From: Glebionis coronaria
Lineage: Eukaryota > Streptophyta > Magnoliopsida > Asterales > Asteraceae
NCBI GenBank assembly: GCA_025667525.1
Contig: CM046878.1
Coordinates: forward strand, 394,944,974-395,008,973
Length of the DNA: 64,000 nucleotides
Direction: 5' to 3'
A program made the translations under genes and the position numbers. Shown here piece after piece: positions 47,940-59,484 of this stretch (the stretch's first letter is position 1; each line of letters begins with the position of its first letter). The notes under the pieces were generated by a model. The model saw only the letters and a program-made list of their open reading frames with translations, did no database searches and was not told the origin of the DNA.

Positions 47940-50702
47940 TAATATTTGTCTTTTTAGTTCGTTTTTCTCGGTATCGATTCGAATTGATATAACGTTTTTA
48001 AGCTCGACTTAATTGTTTTTGGTTAAAAAGACTTGTTTGGTATTCTATTTCTACTTGACACGCAAATCAAGAATTAAAACTATTATTATATTCTATACTA
48101 ATATTATACTTACCACTATTTTTATACTAACCTTATACTAAAACTTGAAATTGCTAAATCATTAATTCTAAATCTTACAACTACATAAAACGTACAATCC
48201 AAATTAGTAGAGCCCAACTAAAATAAAGAAATCCAAATGACAACTAAAAAATGAATAGCAACAGAACAGTACGCACTAACCATGCTTAAAAACCTTTTTA
48301 ATATCTTCTATTTATAAAAAAACGTTTAGTCAGCTTATAAAAAAAACTTTGACTAACCAACTTCACTAATAAAAAATCACTAGACACCACTTACACTTGG
48401 TGCAATTAGATTTTAATACAAATTTCATCAATAGTCACTACCTACAAGACTACTACACCTAAATGATCATTTCAAATCTCTCCAACTGCTTTTCTTTATA
48501 GCCTAAGTTCAAAGTTTAATGAAACAAATTAGAGCTCCAAGCTTTCTTACTGAGATCAATCAATAGCACCACTTTATACAGTCTAGAATGAAGGTGGATG
48601 ACATGTAACAGGAAAGAATATTCAACCCATACTAAAACTAGTGTGACCCTGATGACTAATTAAGTGAAAAACTTCTTATCTGACTCTTGTGAATGTGACT
48701 AATTAGAAACTGCACCTAATCACTAATCCTACAGCTAACAAACTTATTTCTATTTCTACAATGGAAAGAAAATCTTATAGCCTTCTGTCCCAAACACACC
48801 TTATCCTAATGCAATACTAAAATCTGTCTAACTGTTAAAGCAGATTGAGCGACACTAATTACACTAAGTTCTGCACTACCAAACATCAAAGTAAACGTCT
48901 AACTAACACATACTACAGGTAGAATCACACTAGGCTAATTTACACAAAGCCACAAGCAGATTACTCTAGCAAAATTGCAGAAAATTAAAAACGCTTAACC
49001 AAGATATATCAAAGCAGAACAGGAAGAACAATTTGCAAGCAAGAATTGAACTCATACACAACTACAACTAGGAATTTCAGAAACATAAAAAGGAAAGCGA
49101 CCTTTCGTCCAGGCCTAGTCCGTTGAGGAGAAGCGCGGCGCTGAGCCGGCTTGTAACAAACACAATCATTTACTCTACTAACTGCTTATCTACAAAAACT
49201 GTTTCCAGCTCCAACCAGTTCCAAACAGGACTTCTAAACTATCTTTGCTGAACTACTACGGCTGAGTAAAACGAACTGAAAATCACCAACTACTCTGCTA
49301 CTGTTCCTTCAGAACCTGAAAAACCCGAAAACTTGCAGAACACGGAAAACAAGAAGATATTTTCGATTACTCGTTAGCAACTACAGGAATTTAAAATCAC
49401 CTCGTTTAAACTGCTTAACAGAAACTCATTTCAACTGATAAAAACAATGACTGATAGGTATGAAACTCAAACTAACTCTAAAACTGACAACGAGAAGTTT
49501 TGTTTTTTAAATAAACAAAAACTCAGTATGAAGGAATTAAGAGTCAACACAATTCTGAAACTTAAACTGAAAACATCAATGGAAAAGAAAACTTCTTTCA
49601 ACTACTCAACTGAAAAGCTTATCATAAGCTTTTACTAATCATTATAACAGATTTAACTGGATTGAATCAAGAAAATGCAACTGATAACCAAAAATTGTAA
49701 CTGATTATTCTTCGTGTAGTAACAGTAATTACGAACAAGAGTAAAGCAAGAACTAAAGATTTCTCTAAAACATGTAATTCATCTTTATATCAAAAACAGA
49801 AGAGAAGATATTAAAGAAACTCAAAGCTTTCATTAATGGGAGAAAAAATGAGTAAACGGTTACAAATCTCAACTGTTTAACAGATTCATCTAACTGATTA
49901 AGAAACTCATAAAGCTTGGAAAGAAAATCAAACTAACTAAGTGTGTGAAATCTACACCTAAGCTAACCGCTTGCAAATGAGGTCTTCATCTTCTTTTATA
50001 GGCGTCGAGAGAGGGTGTTGTGACGTGTTCTCGCCAATGAGAAGTGGACACGTGGAAAATACGAGGATAACTCGTTCTTCATCTTCAATCCAAAATTGGG
50101 GGTTTCTTTATCTTCGCGTCTTGATCTAATTCATTGATACCGTCTTGTAGAGGAGAAGATAAGGAACATTTTTGTAGTTATACTCTTTGACTGAATCTTC
50201 ATGTATCGTCCTTGATATTGGTTTGCAGGTTATGGTGGTGAAAAGGTATAACCGTCTTTCTCTCTCTATATTCGGAGAAGACGCGTCTGTGTTTTTTTTT
50301 GTGTGTTGACTGGTTTGGTCAATGACCAAAGTAACAAGTTACTTATCTTCCCATATTTTCCTTTTAACCCCTCATCCTTTCATTTTTTTCCAAATGTGTT
50401 TAAAAAACTTTCAAGTAATTTCTTCTCATCCTTAGTCTTTGTGAAAAGTTGCAAGTTCAGCCCTCGATCTTTAATAATATGGCATGATTGGTCCTTGAAA
50501 GCATCTTTTGTCCTTTTCTTCGTCTTTTGATTAAATGAGTCCTTGAAAACGCGTCTTTGTTCCAAAATGTATCTTTTTACCTGAAAAACACATGAAACAC
50601 AAATACACGCATAATTCTGATATTTTACAGTTAAAATAATGTATTTGACTGTGTTTTGAATGGTTTTAGGATCATTATTGATGAGTGTTTTCACACTTAT
50701 CA
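47940..50702 (-). mobile_element. 5' LTR of TE-G (2763 bp)
   Basis: The minus strand starts TGATAAGTGTGAAAACAC and ends CAAATATTA. It aligns with the 3' LTR over its whole length but with many substitutions and indels. TATA box at about 49993-50004. Confidence 0.85.
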
Positions 50703-50707
50703 GTAGC
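50703..50707. repeat. Target site duplication of TE-G, right (GTAGC)
   Basis: Followed by TTAATGTGTAAGC, which is the continuation of the TE-F LTR after the empty site at 30563. Confidence 0.9.
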
Positions 50708-51334
50708 TTAATGTGTAAGCTTAGCTTACACATGTAAGTTTTAAGCTAACACTTTGACACATCATATGATGTGTTGTAGCTAAAGCTTGGCCGGTTTTGG
50801 GGGTGGGACAAGTGTCCCACTTGTCTCATCCCCATTTATTTACGGGTACTCCTCGATTCTAGTTTCCTCTATTTGCGTGCCCTCGGGTCGTTTTACAAAA
50901 ACGTTTTTATAAATTATGAATCAACGGCACAAAACGAATCTAATAAAAATTGTCTCATCAAAAACGGAGTTCGAAAACGTAAATACGTAATCCTCAGGTT
51001 TTCGGTTTAGTCGTAAAGGCCGTTAAAATAAAATCGTAAGTCCTAATCTCTTCTCGTAAATTTGTGAGTATATGAACTAACACAAATTTAAAACTCCAAA
51101 ATAATATTCACGGACAAATTTATTTTCTGAAATGTCGGACTGCCACCAAAAACGGTGTATGTAACGTAAGCACGTAACGTCGAATCCTCCGGTTTAAACG
51201 TAGTCGACGCCACTTCAAGACGTAAATCCAAATTTCTTCCCAAAAATATGTGAGTTCATATTGTAACATTAAAATAATGTTTTCAAATAAATATTGAGAA
51301 TAAAATATCAACCATAAATTGACGGATTGTCACA

Positions 51335-51339
51335 GTTAA
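51335..51339. repeat. Target site duplication of TE-F, right (GTTAA)
   Basis: Matches 27743-27747. Confidence 0.85.
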
Positions 51340-51497
51340 CATTTTACCCAAAACAGTCCCAGTTTTTAGTTATCCAAACTATAAGCCAAACGCCCACCTA
51401 AACACACCCATGATCTCTGTAAAGGAAACCCTATTCCCTTACATATGTTAGCTAACTCCTCCCCTTTGCCCCAACCTTAAAACTACTGTTAAGACCC

Positions 51498-51690
<193 letters not shown>

Positions 51691-53044
51691 TTTTGTCTAT
51701 CCAGATTTTACTGATTTTGAACATACAAAAAGTTTGTTATGATTAGGGGGTCTTACCCGAACCCATTTTCTTAGGCCCAATGCAAATACTTCCTACAATA
51801 TATAAACCAACTCCCGTGTTCGTTTGAAATCCCCAATATAACCCTAAGTACCCCAAACAATCCAAAACATAAAAAGAAAACAGGCTGACCCGAAAACAGT
51901 TTTGACACCCGACTGATGTAACCTGTTTTTGACCCACTTCCCGACCTCCAATTTAGTTCTCGTTTCTTGATTTAGAAATCCAACTCAATTACCTTTCCAT
52001 GGGTAGCTTGATCGCATCCTAAAAGTATTTAGAACTCTAGATATGATCAAAACAATGACACAAAAATTCTGCCCAGTTTTTAAAAACAAATTTAACATAA
52101 TTAACTTAATTAATTACCCATAACTCCACTAATTACAAGCCCTAATCCACTTAGTCATTATAATATCATTAATATACAGTATTTAATCTAAACCCTAACC
52201 TAAATCCATCATAAGATGATTATAAAAACATTAAAAACAATTAAATTGAAAAGGGATTTGAAGATTTACCTTTGATTTATGAAAACCCCAAAATTTTATG
52301 AAGAACCCTAATTTTTCTCCATTAAATTCGATCTAAGCTTGATCTCCAGGGGATTATGATGTGTTTTTAGTTAATAAAAAGTCTTTATATAATTAACATA
52401 CTAATCCTAGCCCAATACAATGTTTCCTTTTTCTCCTTTTTTTCTTTTTCCTTTTTTTTCTTTTCCAACCGTCTATACCCTTTCCATATCCATTAAATTT
52501 CGTTTTTTTTTCTTTTTATTGTTTAATATTATGTTATTAATAATAACTTAATTTACCTTGATTTATTTCAGCTCCTAAAACCTCCAAAACCTCAAAACAG
52601 TAAAACTAGTCAATTTTTACGTGTTTACCGTAAAAGACGTAAAATATACAGTTTTAAAAAAAATCTTAAATTTTGAAATAAACTTTATAACTATGTTCTA
52701 AATGACTTAAAACCATCCCGAAAAATACACACATGACTAAACACCTTACCCGAGACCTCTAAATGAAACACCCTAAATCGTAAAAATACGATTTTCTATA
52801 ATACATATACGTATACGTAAAACCACTAACTAACACCATCTCATTTCATAGTCACTACATTGTGAGCTCATGAACATGAAATAACCGTTCCTCGATTTAC
52901 TTATGAGTACTTTATACCCATATACGATATCCACACCAACCTCGTTCACGCAAAATAAACATGTAACACACAAATCAAATAGTCACACATAAATTAACCT
53001 AAAAATAGGACCAAGTGACGAACCTTAAAACCACGGTTGTCACA

Positions 53045-53060
53045 TCACTCCCTCCTAATA
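53045..53060 (-). other. Polypurine tract of TE-E
   Basis: The minus strand reads TTAGGAGGGAGTGA next to the LTR start TGTGACAACC. Confidence 0.6.
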
Positions 53061-53099
53061 GAAATCTCGTCCCGAGATTTACTCCTTAGGATCGTCATT

Positions 53100-53530
53100 A
53101 TCAATTTAGCCGAGGACACTAGCTCCTCATAAATCCTTCTCGTTCCCACGTGAACTCTAGTCCACGTTCCCAAATTCCATCTACCCATAACTACGGTATA
53201 TTACCCTTTTTATCCGACGTCCTAGCTTCACGACCCAAAATCTCTATCGGCTCTTCGATAAAACAAAGACTCGTATCCATAGTAATATCATCTAACGGTA
53301 CTTGCAAGTCAGTTCTTGCTAAGCATTTCCTCACGTTTGATACATGAAATACGTCATGCACACTACTCAATTCCTCCGGTAATCTCAACCTATACGCCAC
53401 TAGCCCAATCCTTTCAAGGATTTCATATGGACCCACAAATCTAGGTGATAACTTCCTTTTTCTTTCCAAACCGCATCACCCATTTCCATGGTGAAACCTT
53501 TAGCATAACTTTATCTCAAATCTCAACGGC
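53100..53530 (-). pseudogene. TE-E integrase C-terminus and chromodomain remnant
   Basis: KLSPRFVGPYEILERIG, YRLRLPEELSSVHDVFHVSN and EEPIEILGRE are the signature integrase tail of Tekay/Del chromoviruses. A TAG at 53191-53193 interrupts; the same frame continues with GLEFTWERE, which is chromodomain-like. It sits at the expected place just before the 3' LTR. In chromoviruses the chromodomain directs insertion to particular chromatin. Confidence 0.82.
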
Positions 53531-54489
53531 TTACGCCTCTTGTTCGCATAGCTCCCTTGTCGGTTCTTTGCTATTTTCAACCTCTACTTAAGCACTGCTA
53601 CCACCTCCATAGTTTTCCGATCCACCTCCGGTCCAATACGTTGGCCACTCCTAACTTCATCCCACTGTAACGGTGATCCACCTCATCTCCTATGAATCAA
53701 CTCCCGTAGTTTCTACTACAATTCCTATCACCAGACCTAACGGATTCTATCCTCTACGGATTTTCCATCATTCGGAAGTTCTCCCAACCTTAATCACATC
53801 CAATGGTATATGCAGGATTGCATAACCAAAAGCTTCCCATAACATTCACATGAAACATGTCATAACCAACACCTCATCCTTGCTTTCACATGCTCGGAAC
53901 CAAGTAACTAACAATCCTTCATACTAACAGGTGCTACACCTTTTCTCTAGGTGAACGTTCCATTGTTCGTGACTACTAACCTCTTTCTATAACGGTTTTC
54001 CCTTCAATATCACCCCACCATCTTCACAACCTCTTGCTCTCTCGAATAATTCTTCCTCCATACTACTTTTCGCTTGTTTCTCCACAATCTTAATTTCCAT
54101 ACCATCTTATATCCCGTCTTCAGCCTGTAATTTAGGTGTTTCCTCCTTTATTCCTTACATCCTCATCAATGGGGAATATGCCCCTCTCACCGGTGACTCT
54201 CTCTTTGTAGGAGAATTCTTCCTAATATAATGCGTCCTCCAACTACCTCCAAATCTCACGCCTATGCTCTAGGCGTCTTTCTCAATTACCCCTATACTAT
54301 GCTCATACCAAACATTAGTCTATCAACGGTATACTACGCTTGCTTCCCATCGTTTCTTCCCTTGCCATAATCCTTCATAAGGCATTCCATACATATTAGG
54401 CTAACTTTTACGCAAAACCCTCTATTCCATCACATCCGTACACAATCCTTCCAACTTCTCAACTACCTGACTTCTCATTCCTCTTGAAA
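53531..54489 (-). other. TE-E decayed integrase region
   Basis: By position the middle of integrase. I see no continuous frame. Confidence 0.4.
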
Positions 54490-54545
54490 TATGAGATGAA
54501 TTAGTCAGTCTATCGACTATCACCCAACTCTCGTCGTACTTATTC
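54490..54545 (-). pseudogene. TE-E integrase core remnant
   Basis: The minus strand reads ESWVIVDRLTNSSHIS, the first Asp motif of Gypsy integrases. Surrounding frames are broken. Confidence 0.65.
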
Positions 54546-55246
54546 CTACACCCCATTATGTATCCCTTTCACCAACTTCGTCCTTACATCGCCCTTTCTA
54601 AGTTACTCCTATCTATGTAGGAATTATAGTCTACGTCCCTTTTTTCCATATGATTGTCCAAGACACGCAACATAAATGTTGGCGCGTTCTCTACTTTAGA
54701 CAACTCAACTCGTACAACCTACATCCTGCATCCAAACCACCCTAATACGTCATCCATATAGTTCAAGTTCGTCTCAGCTTCACTTCATTATTTTTATTCC
54801 ATGTCTCATCAACCATGCTTGCCTTTCCCAGATGGTACTTAGCCTTGCAATTGTATTTCATCACTTAACTCCACCCATAACCTTTGCCAAATGTTCAATC
54901 AAAATGATTGAATACGTGTTAGAGACATTCATGATCCGTATAAATCATTCTCTACGTCTCGTACACCAAATGCCTCTAGCATTCTAGGCAGATATAACCA
55001 TCCAGCTCCACTAAGTCTATCTAGTTCTTCCAAATCTTTAGTTCCCACAACGTATAAAAAACCGCCTTTCTTTATCGTTCTCGTATACATCCAAATCCTT
55101 GCTCCATGTGTCGTCATGCTTCGCGAATTCAGCCAGTCCTTCTGATAATGCCAAGATCGGCTCATTATCCAATCCACCTCTTCAGCCTCCAAAACGCTTC
55201 CTCATCCTTTCTTTACTTCGCCCCTTGCTGGTCCCACGATATGCCA
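54546..55246 (-). other. TE-E decayed RNase H / integrase N-terminal region
   Basis: Holds an 87-codon frame (55192-54929) with GGFLYVVGTKDLEELDRL and LPRMLEAFGV, which I cannot place with confidence. Position implies RNase H to integrase zinc region. Confidence 0.35.
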
Positions 55247-55560
55247 TCATCTCTGACTACTCGTCCTAGCTAACTTAATCCTAAAATTCACACTTGAAAA
55301 TCTCAAGTATAATTCCCTTTCCCAACCACTCCAAAACCAACTCATAATTCGGCTCACTCTCCTTCTAAGATTTGAGTAGATCAAGATGTCGTCGATAGTC
55401 CTGATGACAACTCGTTTGTATACGTTCATGCACACTCGGTTCATTGACTTCATGAAAACCGCTAGTGCTTTGGCGAAGCCAAATGCATAATCGTAAACCC
55501 AAAGCGTTCATACAACATCCTTAGCAGTTTCAACTACGTCCTCCTTGCACCCTCTCTTAG
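55247..55560 (-). pseudogene. TE-E reverse transcriptase remnant
   Basis: The minus strand gives MNRVCMNVYKRVVIRTIDDILIYS, where IDDILIYS is the catalytic YxDD-equivalent motif, then a broken LYLRFSSVNF segment. Upstream, FGFTIMHLA-like codons correspond to the FGL(T)NAP motif. Many stops and frameshifts. Confidence 0.78.
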
Positions 55561-57239
55561 CGGCAATACGAATAAATTCCTACCTCGTTCTACTTGCAAA
55601 ATTCTACACGCATTTTAAAAAGACCAATACTTCCTCTCATCAGACCACTCAACCGCTTTCCACATCCAATCTACTACTAAGCAACTCAAATTTTACCTTG
55701 CATCCGTTGCAATTTCTAACAACTCTTGCTCGTAAAATCATTCCATCAACAATTGCCTTGGAAGGGCACTAACTGTAACTCCTCTCACTTCTCCTACTTG
55801 CTCTATTCATGGTTCTACCTCACAGTAATAGGTAAACCCAACTAAATCTCATGAAATTTTTGGAAAACTTACATGCCTTACGAACAATCATAAATACCTT
55901 TGAGGTATTATATCCCCTTCCAACACTCTCTATGGCGCATTACTTGTGCTAGTATCCCACAAATCTCTATTCATCTCCTTGGTACTCCAAAGAGACCATA
56001 TATTCACATTAGTTCGTCTACGAACTTTTTTTTTCCTCCCCACTAAGGGCATTCCGACCGTTCTCTCATGGCGACCTACTTAATCGTGTAGGCGTGACCA
56101 AGTCTTTCATACGACTACCTCAACGCTCCCAAACAATACGAAACCAAAACTACATCCTGAATCCACTAGATACGATCGACGAATCAAACCCACGGAGAAC
56201 TAACGACATTTCACGTGCACCAGTTAAAACAAGTCAAAAACCACGAGACTCAAAAGAAAACTCAAACCCATAACATGTATCAATTCAAAATGACCCATGA
56301 CAACGAAAAATAATCCAAGAAACACCCAATGGCAACCAAAACATATTACGCCCCGCGACATATTATTTAAACAGTGCAAAAGATCGACTTTTCCAAAAGA
56401 ATATATTTTTTTTCTTTTATTTTTTTTTATTTTTATTTTTTTTTACCTCTCCACATCCTATGTGACTCATACAATCTACAAACAACCCTCTTGACGAACT
56501 CAAAACTCAACTCAAAGACTAGGTATCCCGTGCATCCCAAATCATAAAAATAAACTACTATTCCAAACTCAACCTTTAACCCGACACTTGTATAATGATT
56601 TCGACCAGGATTCTGCCCTCCCATGACTATACATCTGGATATTTGAAAAGTACGTTCCGAGTACATAATTTTAGGCTTTTGAATCACCCAAAAAGCTTTA
56701 AAAACGAACAAGTTACGACCAAAACAATTTTATACTAGTTGTTTTAAAAACTAAAGAATAAACCTAGTGATTAATGCAATCCTTTTAAATGAAGATATAA
56801 TTGTATGTGAAATCTTCCTAAACTCAATATTACCTTGTATTAATAATTATAAATGACGTGAATCGATTAAACCCAATTATATAAACTATGTAAGTAGAAA
56901 GAAATTTTACTTCGCTGTATTTTAAAGAAAGTCTTTTAGAATTTTAAATAAATAAGTGTTGATTAAAAAGAAATCTTATGTTACATCTTGTTTCAAACAC
57001 GACTCCAACATCTTACCCTTATTTTACCGAATACAACCAACTATCTAACTCTATAGTAGATTTCCAAGTCCCCCTTTTTTTCTCAATATATACCGACCAA
57101 AAGAAATGTAAGACCCAACACAAAAGATTTCATTATCTCAAAAGAAATCCCAAGTTATTTCAATAGACTTAAAAACAAGAACACCGTTTTAAAACGTACA
57201 CGTGAAATACGAAACTCAAAGAATACGCTACAAGACACA
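55561..57239. other. Unassigned, probably decayed TE-E upstream region
   Basis: 1.7 kb with no recognisable Gag, protease, PBS or LTR edge. T-rich tracts at 56405-56445. A 92-codon minus-strand frame (56711-56433) has no family I know. The last 5 bp (57235-57239, ACACA) would be the TE-H target duplication. Confidence 0.35.
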
Positions 57240-57676
57240 TGATAGGTGTGAAAACACCCATCCTTTTACAACTTAATTTCAATTAAACGAGACCATAACA
57301 TATATTTTTTATGTCGTATATATCGGAATTATGCGTGGTTTGTGTTTTTGTTGTGATTTAGGATCAAATTGTGAAAAAGGAAGAAAACACGGGCTTTCAC
57401 AGGCTTTTATTGAAGAAAAAGACAAAAGACAAGTCAAGAGATCAAAAGTGCAAGAAGAACGGAAGTCAAAGGCCTATTCTGGAGATTTATCGAAGAAAAA
57501 GTCTAAAGACGGAAGTTTAATGAAGTCGAAGAAACAAGTCTACTAAAAAGAAGAAAATTAGAAGACGAGTTCATTTACAATAATCCCGAGACAAAGTCGA
57601 GAAAGACGCGTTATTTAAAAGACGTGAAGAAAAAGAAAGGAAGAGAGAAGAAACAAACACCACAACCTTCCACTCC

Positions 57677-57684
57677 TATAAATA
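57677..57684 (+). promoter_or_regulatory. TATA box of TE-H
   Basis: TATAAATA in CTCCTATAAATACTCCC, followed by CT-rich repeats (TCTCTCTCTAG) about 80-100 bp later. It would drive the genomic RNA. Confidence 0.65.
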
Positions 57685-58140
57685 CTCCCTTCATCTCATT
57701 TTTAAGGGAGTAGTTAGTTTTTAGTTTTTAAGTTTTTATTTTTAGTGTAAGTTACTTTCTCTCTCTAGTTTCTCTCTCTAGTTTTACATTAAGTTTTATT
57801 TAGATCTTGTACTTTTGAATCTTATCTTTTAATCCAAGCAATCTTTTAATAATCTCTCCTTCTACCTTTCTTAATAATCTATGGTTTGATTTAATAAGCA
57901 TGTAGTGGTTGTGATTTGGGTGATTTTTGTGTTGGCTTATTGATAATAAGTTGATGTGATAAGTATTAGTTTTTCTTAAAAAGTGGTTTTTGATTTTTAG
58001 CTTATTAAGGTTTAAAAATTTTTAAATTTAAGCTTATTCACCTTTTTCTAAATCTATTTTGGTTTAACTTTTGGCAAAGTGCTTATTGGGATTTGGCTTA
58101 TTTTCTTATTGCACAAGTTTCGGATCTTAAAACCCTCTTA

Positions 58141-58886
58141 TTCCGGATAAGGAAATAAATTCCTTATTCCGGATAAGCTTCTTATCATCTTTGCGGATTA
58201 GCAGTAGAAGCCAATTATTCCGGATAAGGGATTAAGACCCTTATTCCGGATAAGCCCCTTAAAGTTCTTCTTTGCGGATTAGAATCTTCATTACATTATT
58301 ACGGATAAGCCTCTATCCGGATAAGCTTTGGTAACACGTTTTCCGGATAACAACTTATTCCGGACAAGAAGTTTTGTTTACGTTTTCCGGATAAGACCTA
58401 TAAGGCACATTCCGGATTAGCTCCTTCTACACGTTTTGCGGATAAGCTTCATTAGGTGTATTCCGGATAAGAAAATTATCCCACATTCCGATAAGCTTTT
58501 GTGTACGTTTTCCGGATAAGAGATAGCAGTTGTATTGAGGATAAGGGTTTTCCGGATAAGAGACTTAGTCGAATTCCGGATAAGAAGTTTAATATGTTTT
58601 CCGGATAAGAGTTTGTTTTCGTTTTTCCGGATAAGTTTATTTTGTTTTGCGGATTAGAGTTAGAAATTGCATATTCCGGATAAGCCTATTAATTTACATT
58701 CCGGATAAGAGTGTGGAAGCTGTTTTCTGGATAAGAAGTTCGAAGGTGTTTTGCGGATAAGAGAATGTGTATGTTTTCCGGATAAGGTTCGATTATGTAT
58801 TGTGGATAAAGGAGGAAATTTAAATTCCGGATAAGCCTGCAATTACATTTTCCGGATAACACCAAGAAGGTGGATTCCGGATAAGT
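58141..58886 (+). repeat. Periodic array, 11-bp core TTCCGGATAAG, about 31 copies
   Basis: Cores at 58141, 58167, 58191, 58218, 58243 and so on to 58875, mostly 24-27 bp apart, with about 14-bp spacers that differ from each other. Variants include TTGCGGATTAG, TTGCGGATAAG, TTCTGGATAAG and TTCCGGATAAC. It lies downstream of the TATA box, so in the transcribed part of the LTR. Confidence 0.9.
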
Positions 58887-59192
58887 CTTTGATTCCAGTT
58901 TTAGTTTCTCGTTTTCTCGCCAATTAAGGTTAGTTTGTTTTGCCCTATTTTTATCTTATCATTTATTTATCTTATTTCTTATCTCACCATTTAGAATAGT
59001 TAATCCCAAGCTCCCCCTTTTAGTGACCAAGAAAAACAATTCCACTTTGAACCGTGATCAATTCGAAGAGATACCGAGAACGAAACAACGACAAGTAACT
59101 GAAGGGACTTTGCAATTGAGTACGAGCAACACGACAAAAGATCTTGCAAAACCCCCTTTTTATTAACTTGACCAAAAATCGTGTTATTAAAA

Positions 59193-59210
59193 TGGCGGCG
59201 CTGCCGGCTC
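59193..59210 (+). other. Primer-binding site of TE-H
   Basis: TGGCGGCGCTGCCGGCT, three bases after the LTR. It is one base off TE-G's site over the first 15 bases and close to the Asp-tRNA complement. Confidence 0.7.
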
Positions 59211-59484
59211 TTTCGTAAGGATTAACGGTTTTTTGTGAGAAAATTAGATTTTGGGATCCGTTCTTTCGGGAACGTTATTTTCATCGCATAAAAATTTCAA
59301 AAAATCATAAAAATCTAAAATTTTCAAAAATCCAAAAAATTAAAAAACCTATAAAAACCAAAAATATTTCTTTTCTTGCATTTTCTTTTTAGTGTATGCG
59401 TAGTCGATCAACGTCTTATCCCGAGACTCTCAATAATTAGACATCGCCGGTGTACACAACAATAATAATCCACCCAACCCCAAC
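59211..59484 (+). other. TE-H leader between PBS and gag
   Basis: Untranslated leader sharing TTTTGGGATCCGTTC and AACGTTATTTT with TE-G. A-rich with repeated AAAAATC words at 59290-59370. Confidence 0.65.
59259..59274 (+). ncRNA. Leader stem-loop of TE-H (candidate packaging signal)
   Basis: CGTTC and GAACG pair around TTTCGG. Same location as the TE-G hairpin, with a different loop and inner stem. Confidence 0.4.

Larger units (their letters stand above)
39381..50702 (-). mobile_element. TE-G: Athila-like non-autonomous Gypsy element (gag plus accessory ORF, no pol)
   Basis: 11.3 kb with target duplication GTAGC, two LTRs of 2857 and 2763 bp, an Asp-tRNA-type PBS and a PPT. The interior has only two long ORFs: Gag with the start of protease (47062-45236) and an acidic ORF (45261-44185). 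RT, RNase H and integrase are missing. Both ORFs are open, yet the LTRs look only about three-quarters identical. Mobilisation in trans by an Athila-type partner is likely. Confidence 0.88.
27748..51334 (-). mobile_element. TE-F: chromovirus-like Gypsy element with young LTRs and decayed pol
   Basis: A perfect 5-bp duplication and near-identical LTRs of about 3.45 kb bound a 5.36-kb interior on the minus strand (PBS at 36546, PPT at 31197). The 5' LTR is split by TE-G. Remnants in order: RT (33490-33930), RNase H tail (32506-32697), integrase core (about 32040-32280). The rest of the interior has no recognisable coding sequence. Confidence 0.88.
36561..51334 (-). mobile_element. 5' LTR of TE-F, split by TE-G
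   Basis: 36561-39380 and 50708-51334 together reproduce the 3' LTR. The edges are again TGTAACACCCCC and GATTGTCACA. Confidence 0.9.
57240..59189 (+). mobile_element. 5' LTR of TE-H (1950 bp)
   Basis: Starts TGATAGGTGTGAAAACACCC and ends GTGTTATTA, TG...TA like TE-G. It contains a block shared with other LTRs of this family (57330-57435), a TATA box (57677) and the TTCCGGATAAG array (58141-58886). A 71-codon frame (57331-57546) starts MRGLCFCCDLG; a related frame exists in the fragment at 12761-13051. Confidence 0.85.

Noticed and set aside
58141..58886. CRISPR-like look of the TTCCGGATAAG array (short constant core, variable spacers)
   Set aside because: The core is only 11 bp and spacers about 14 bp, too short for CRISPR. 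It lies in a plant LTR with no cas genes.
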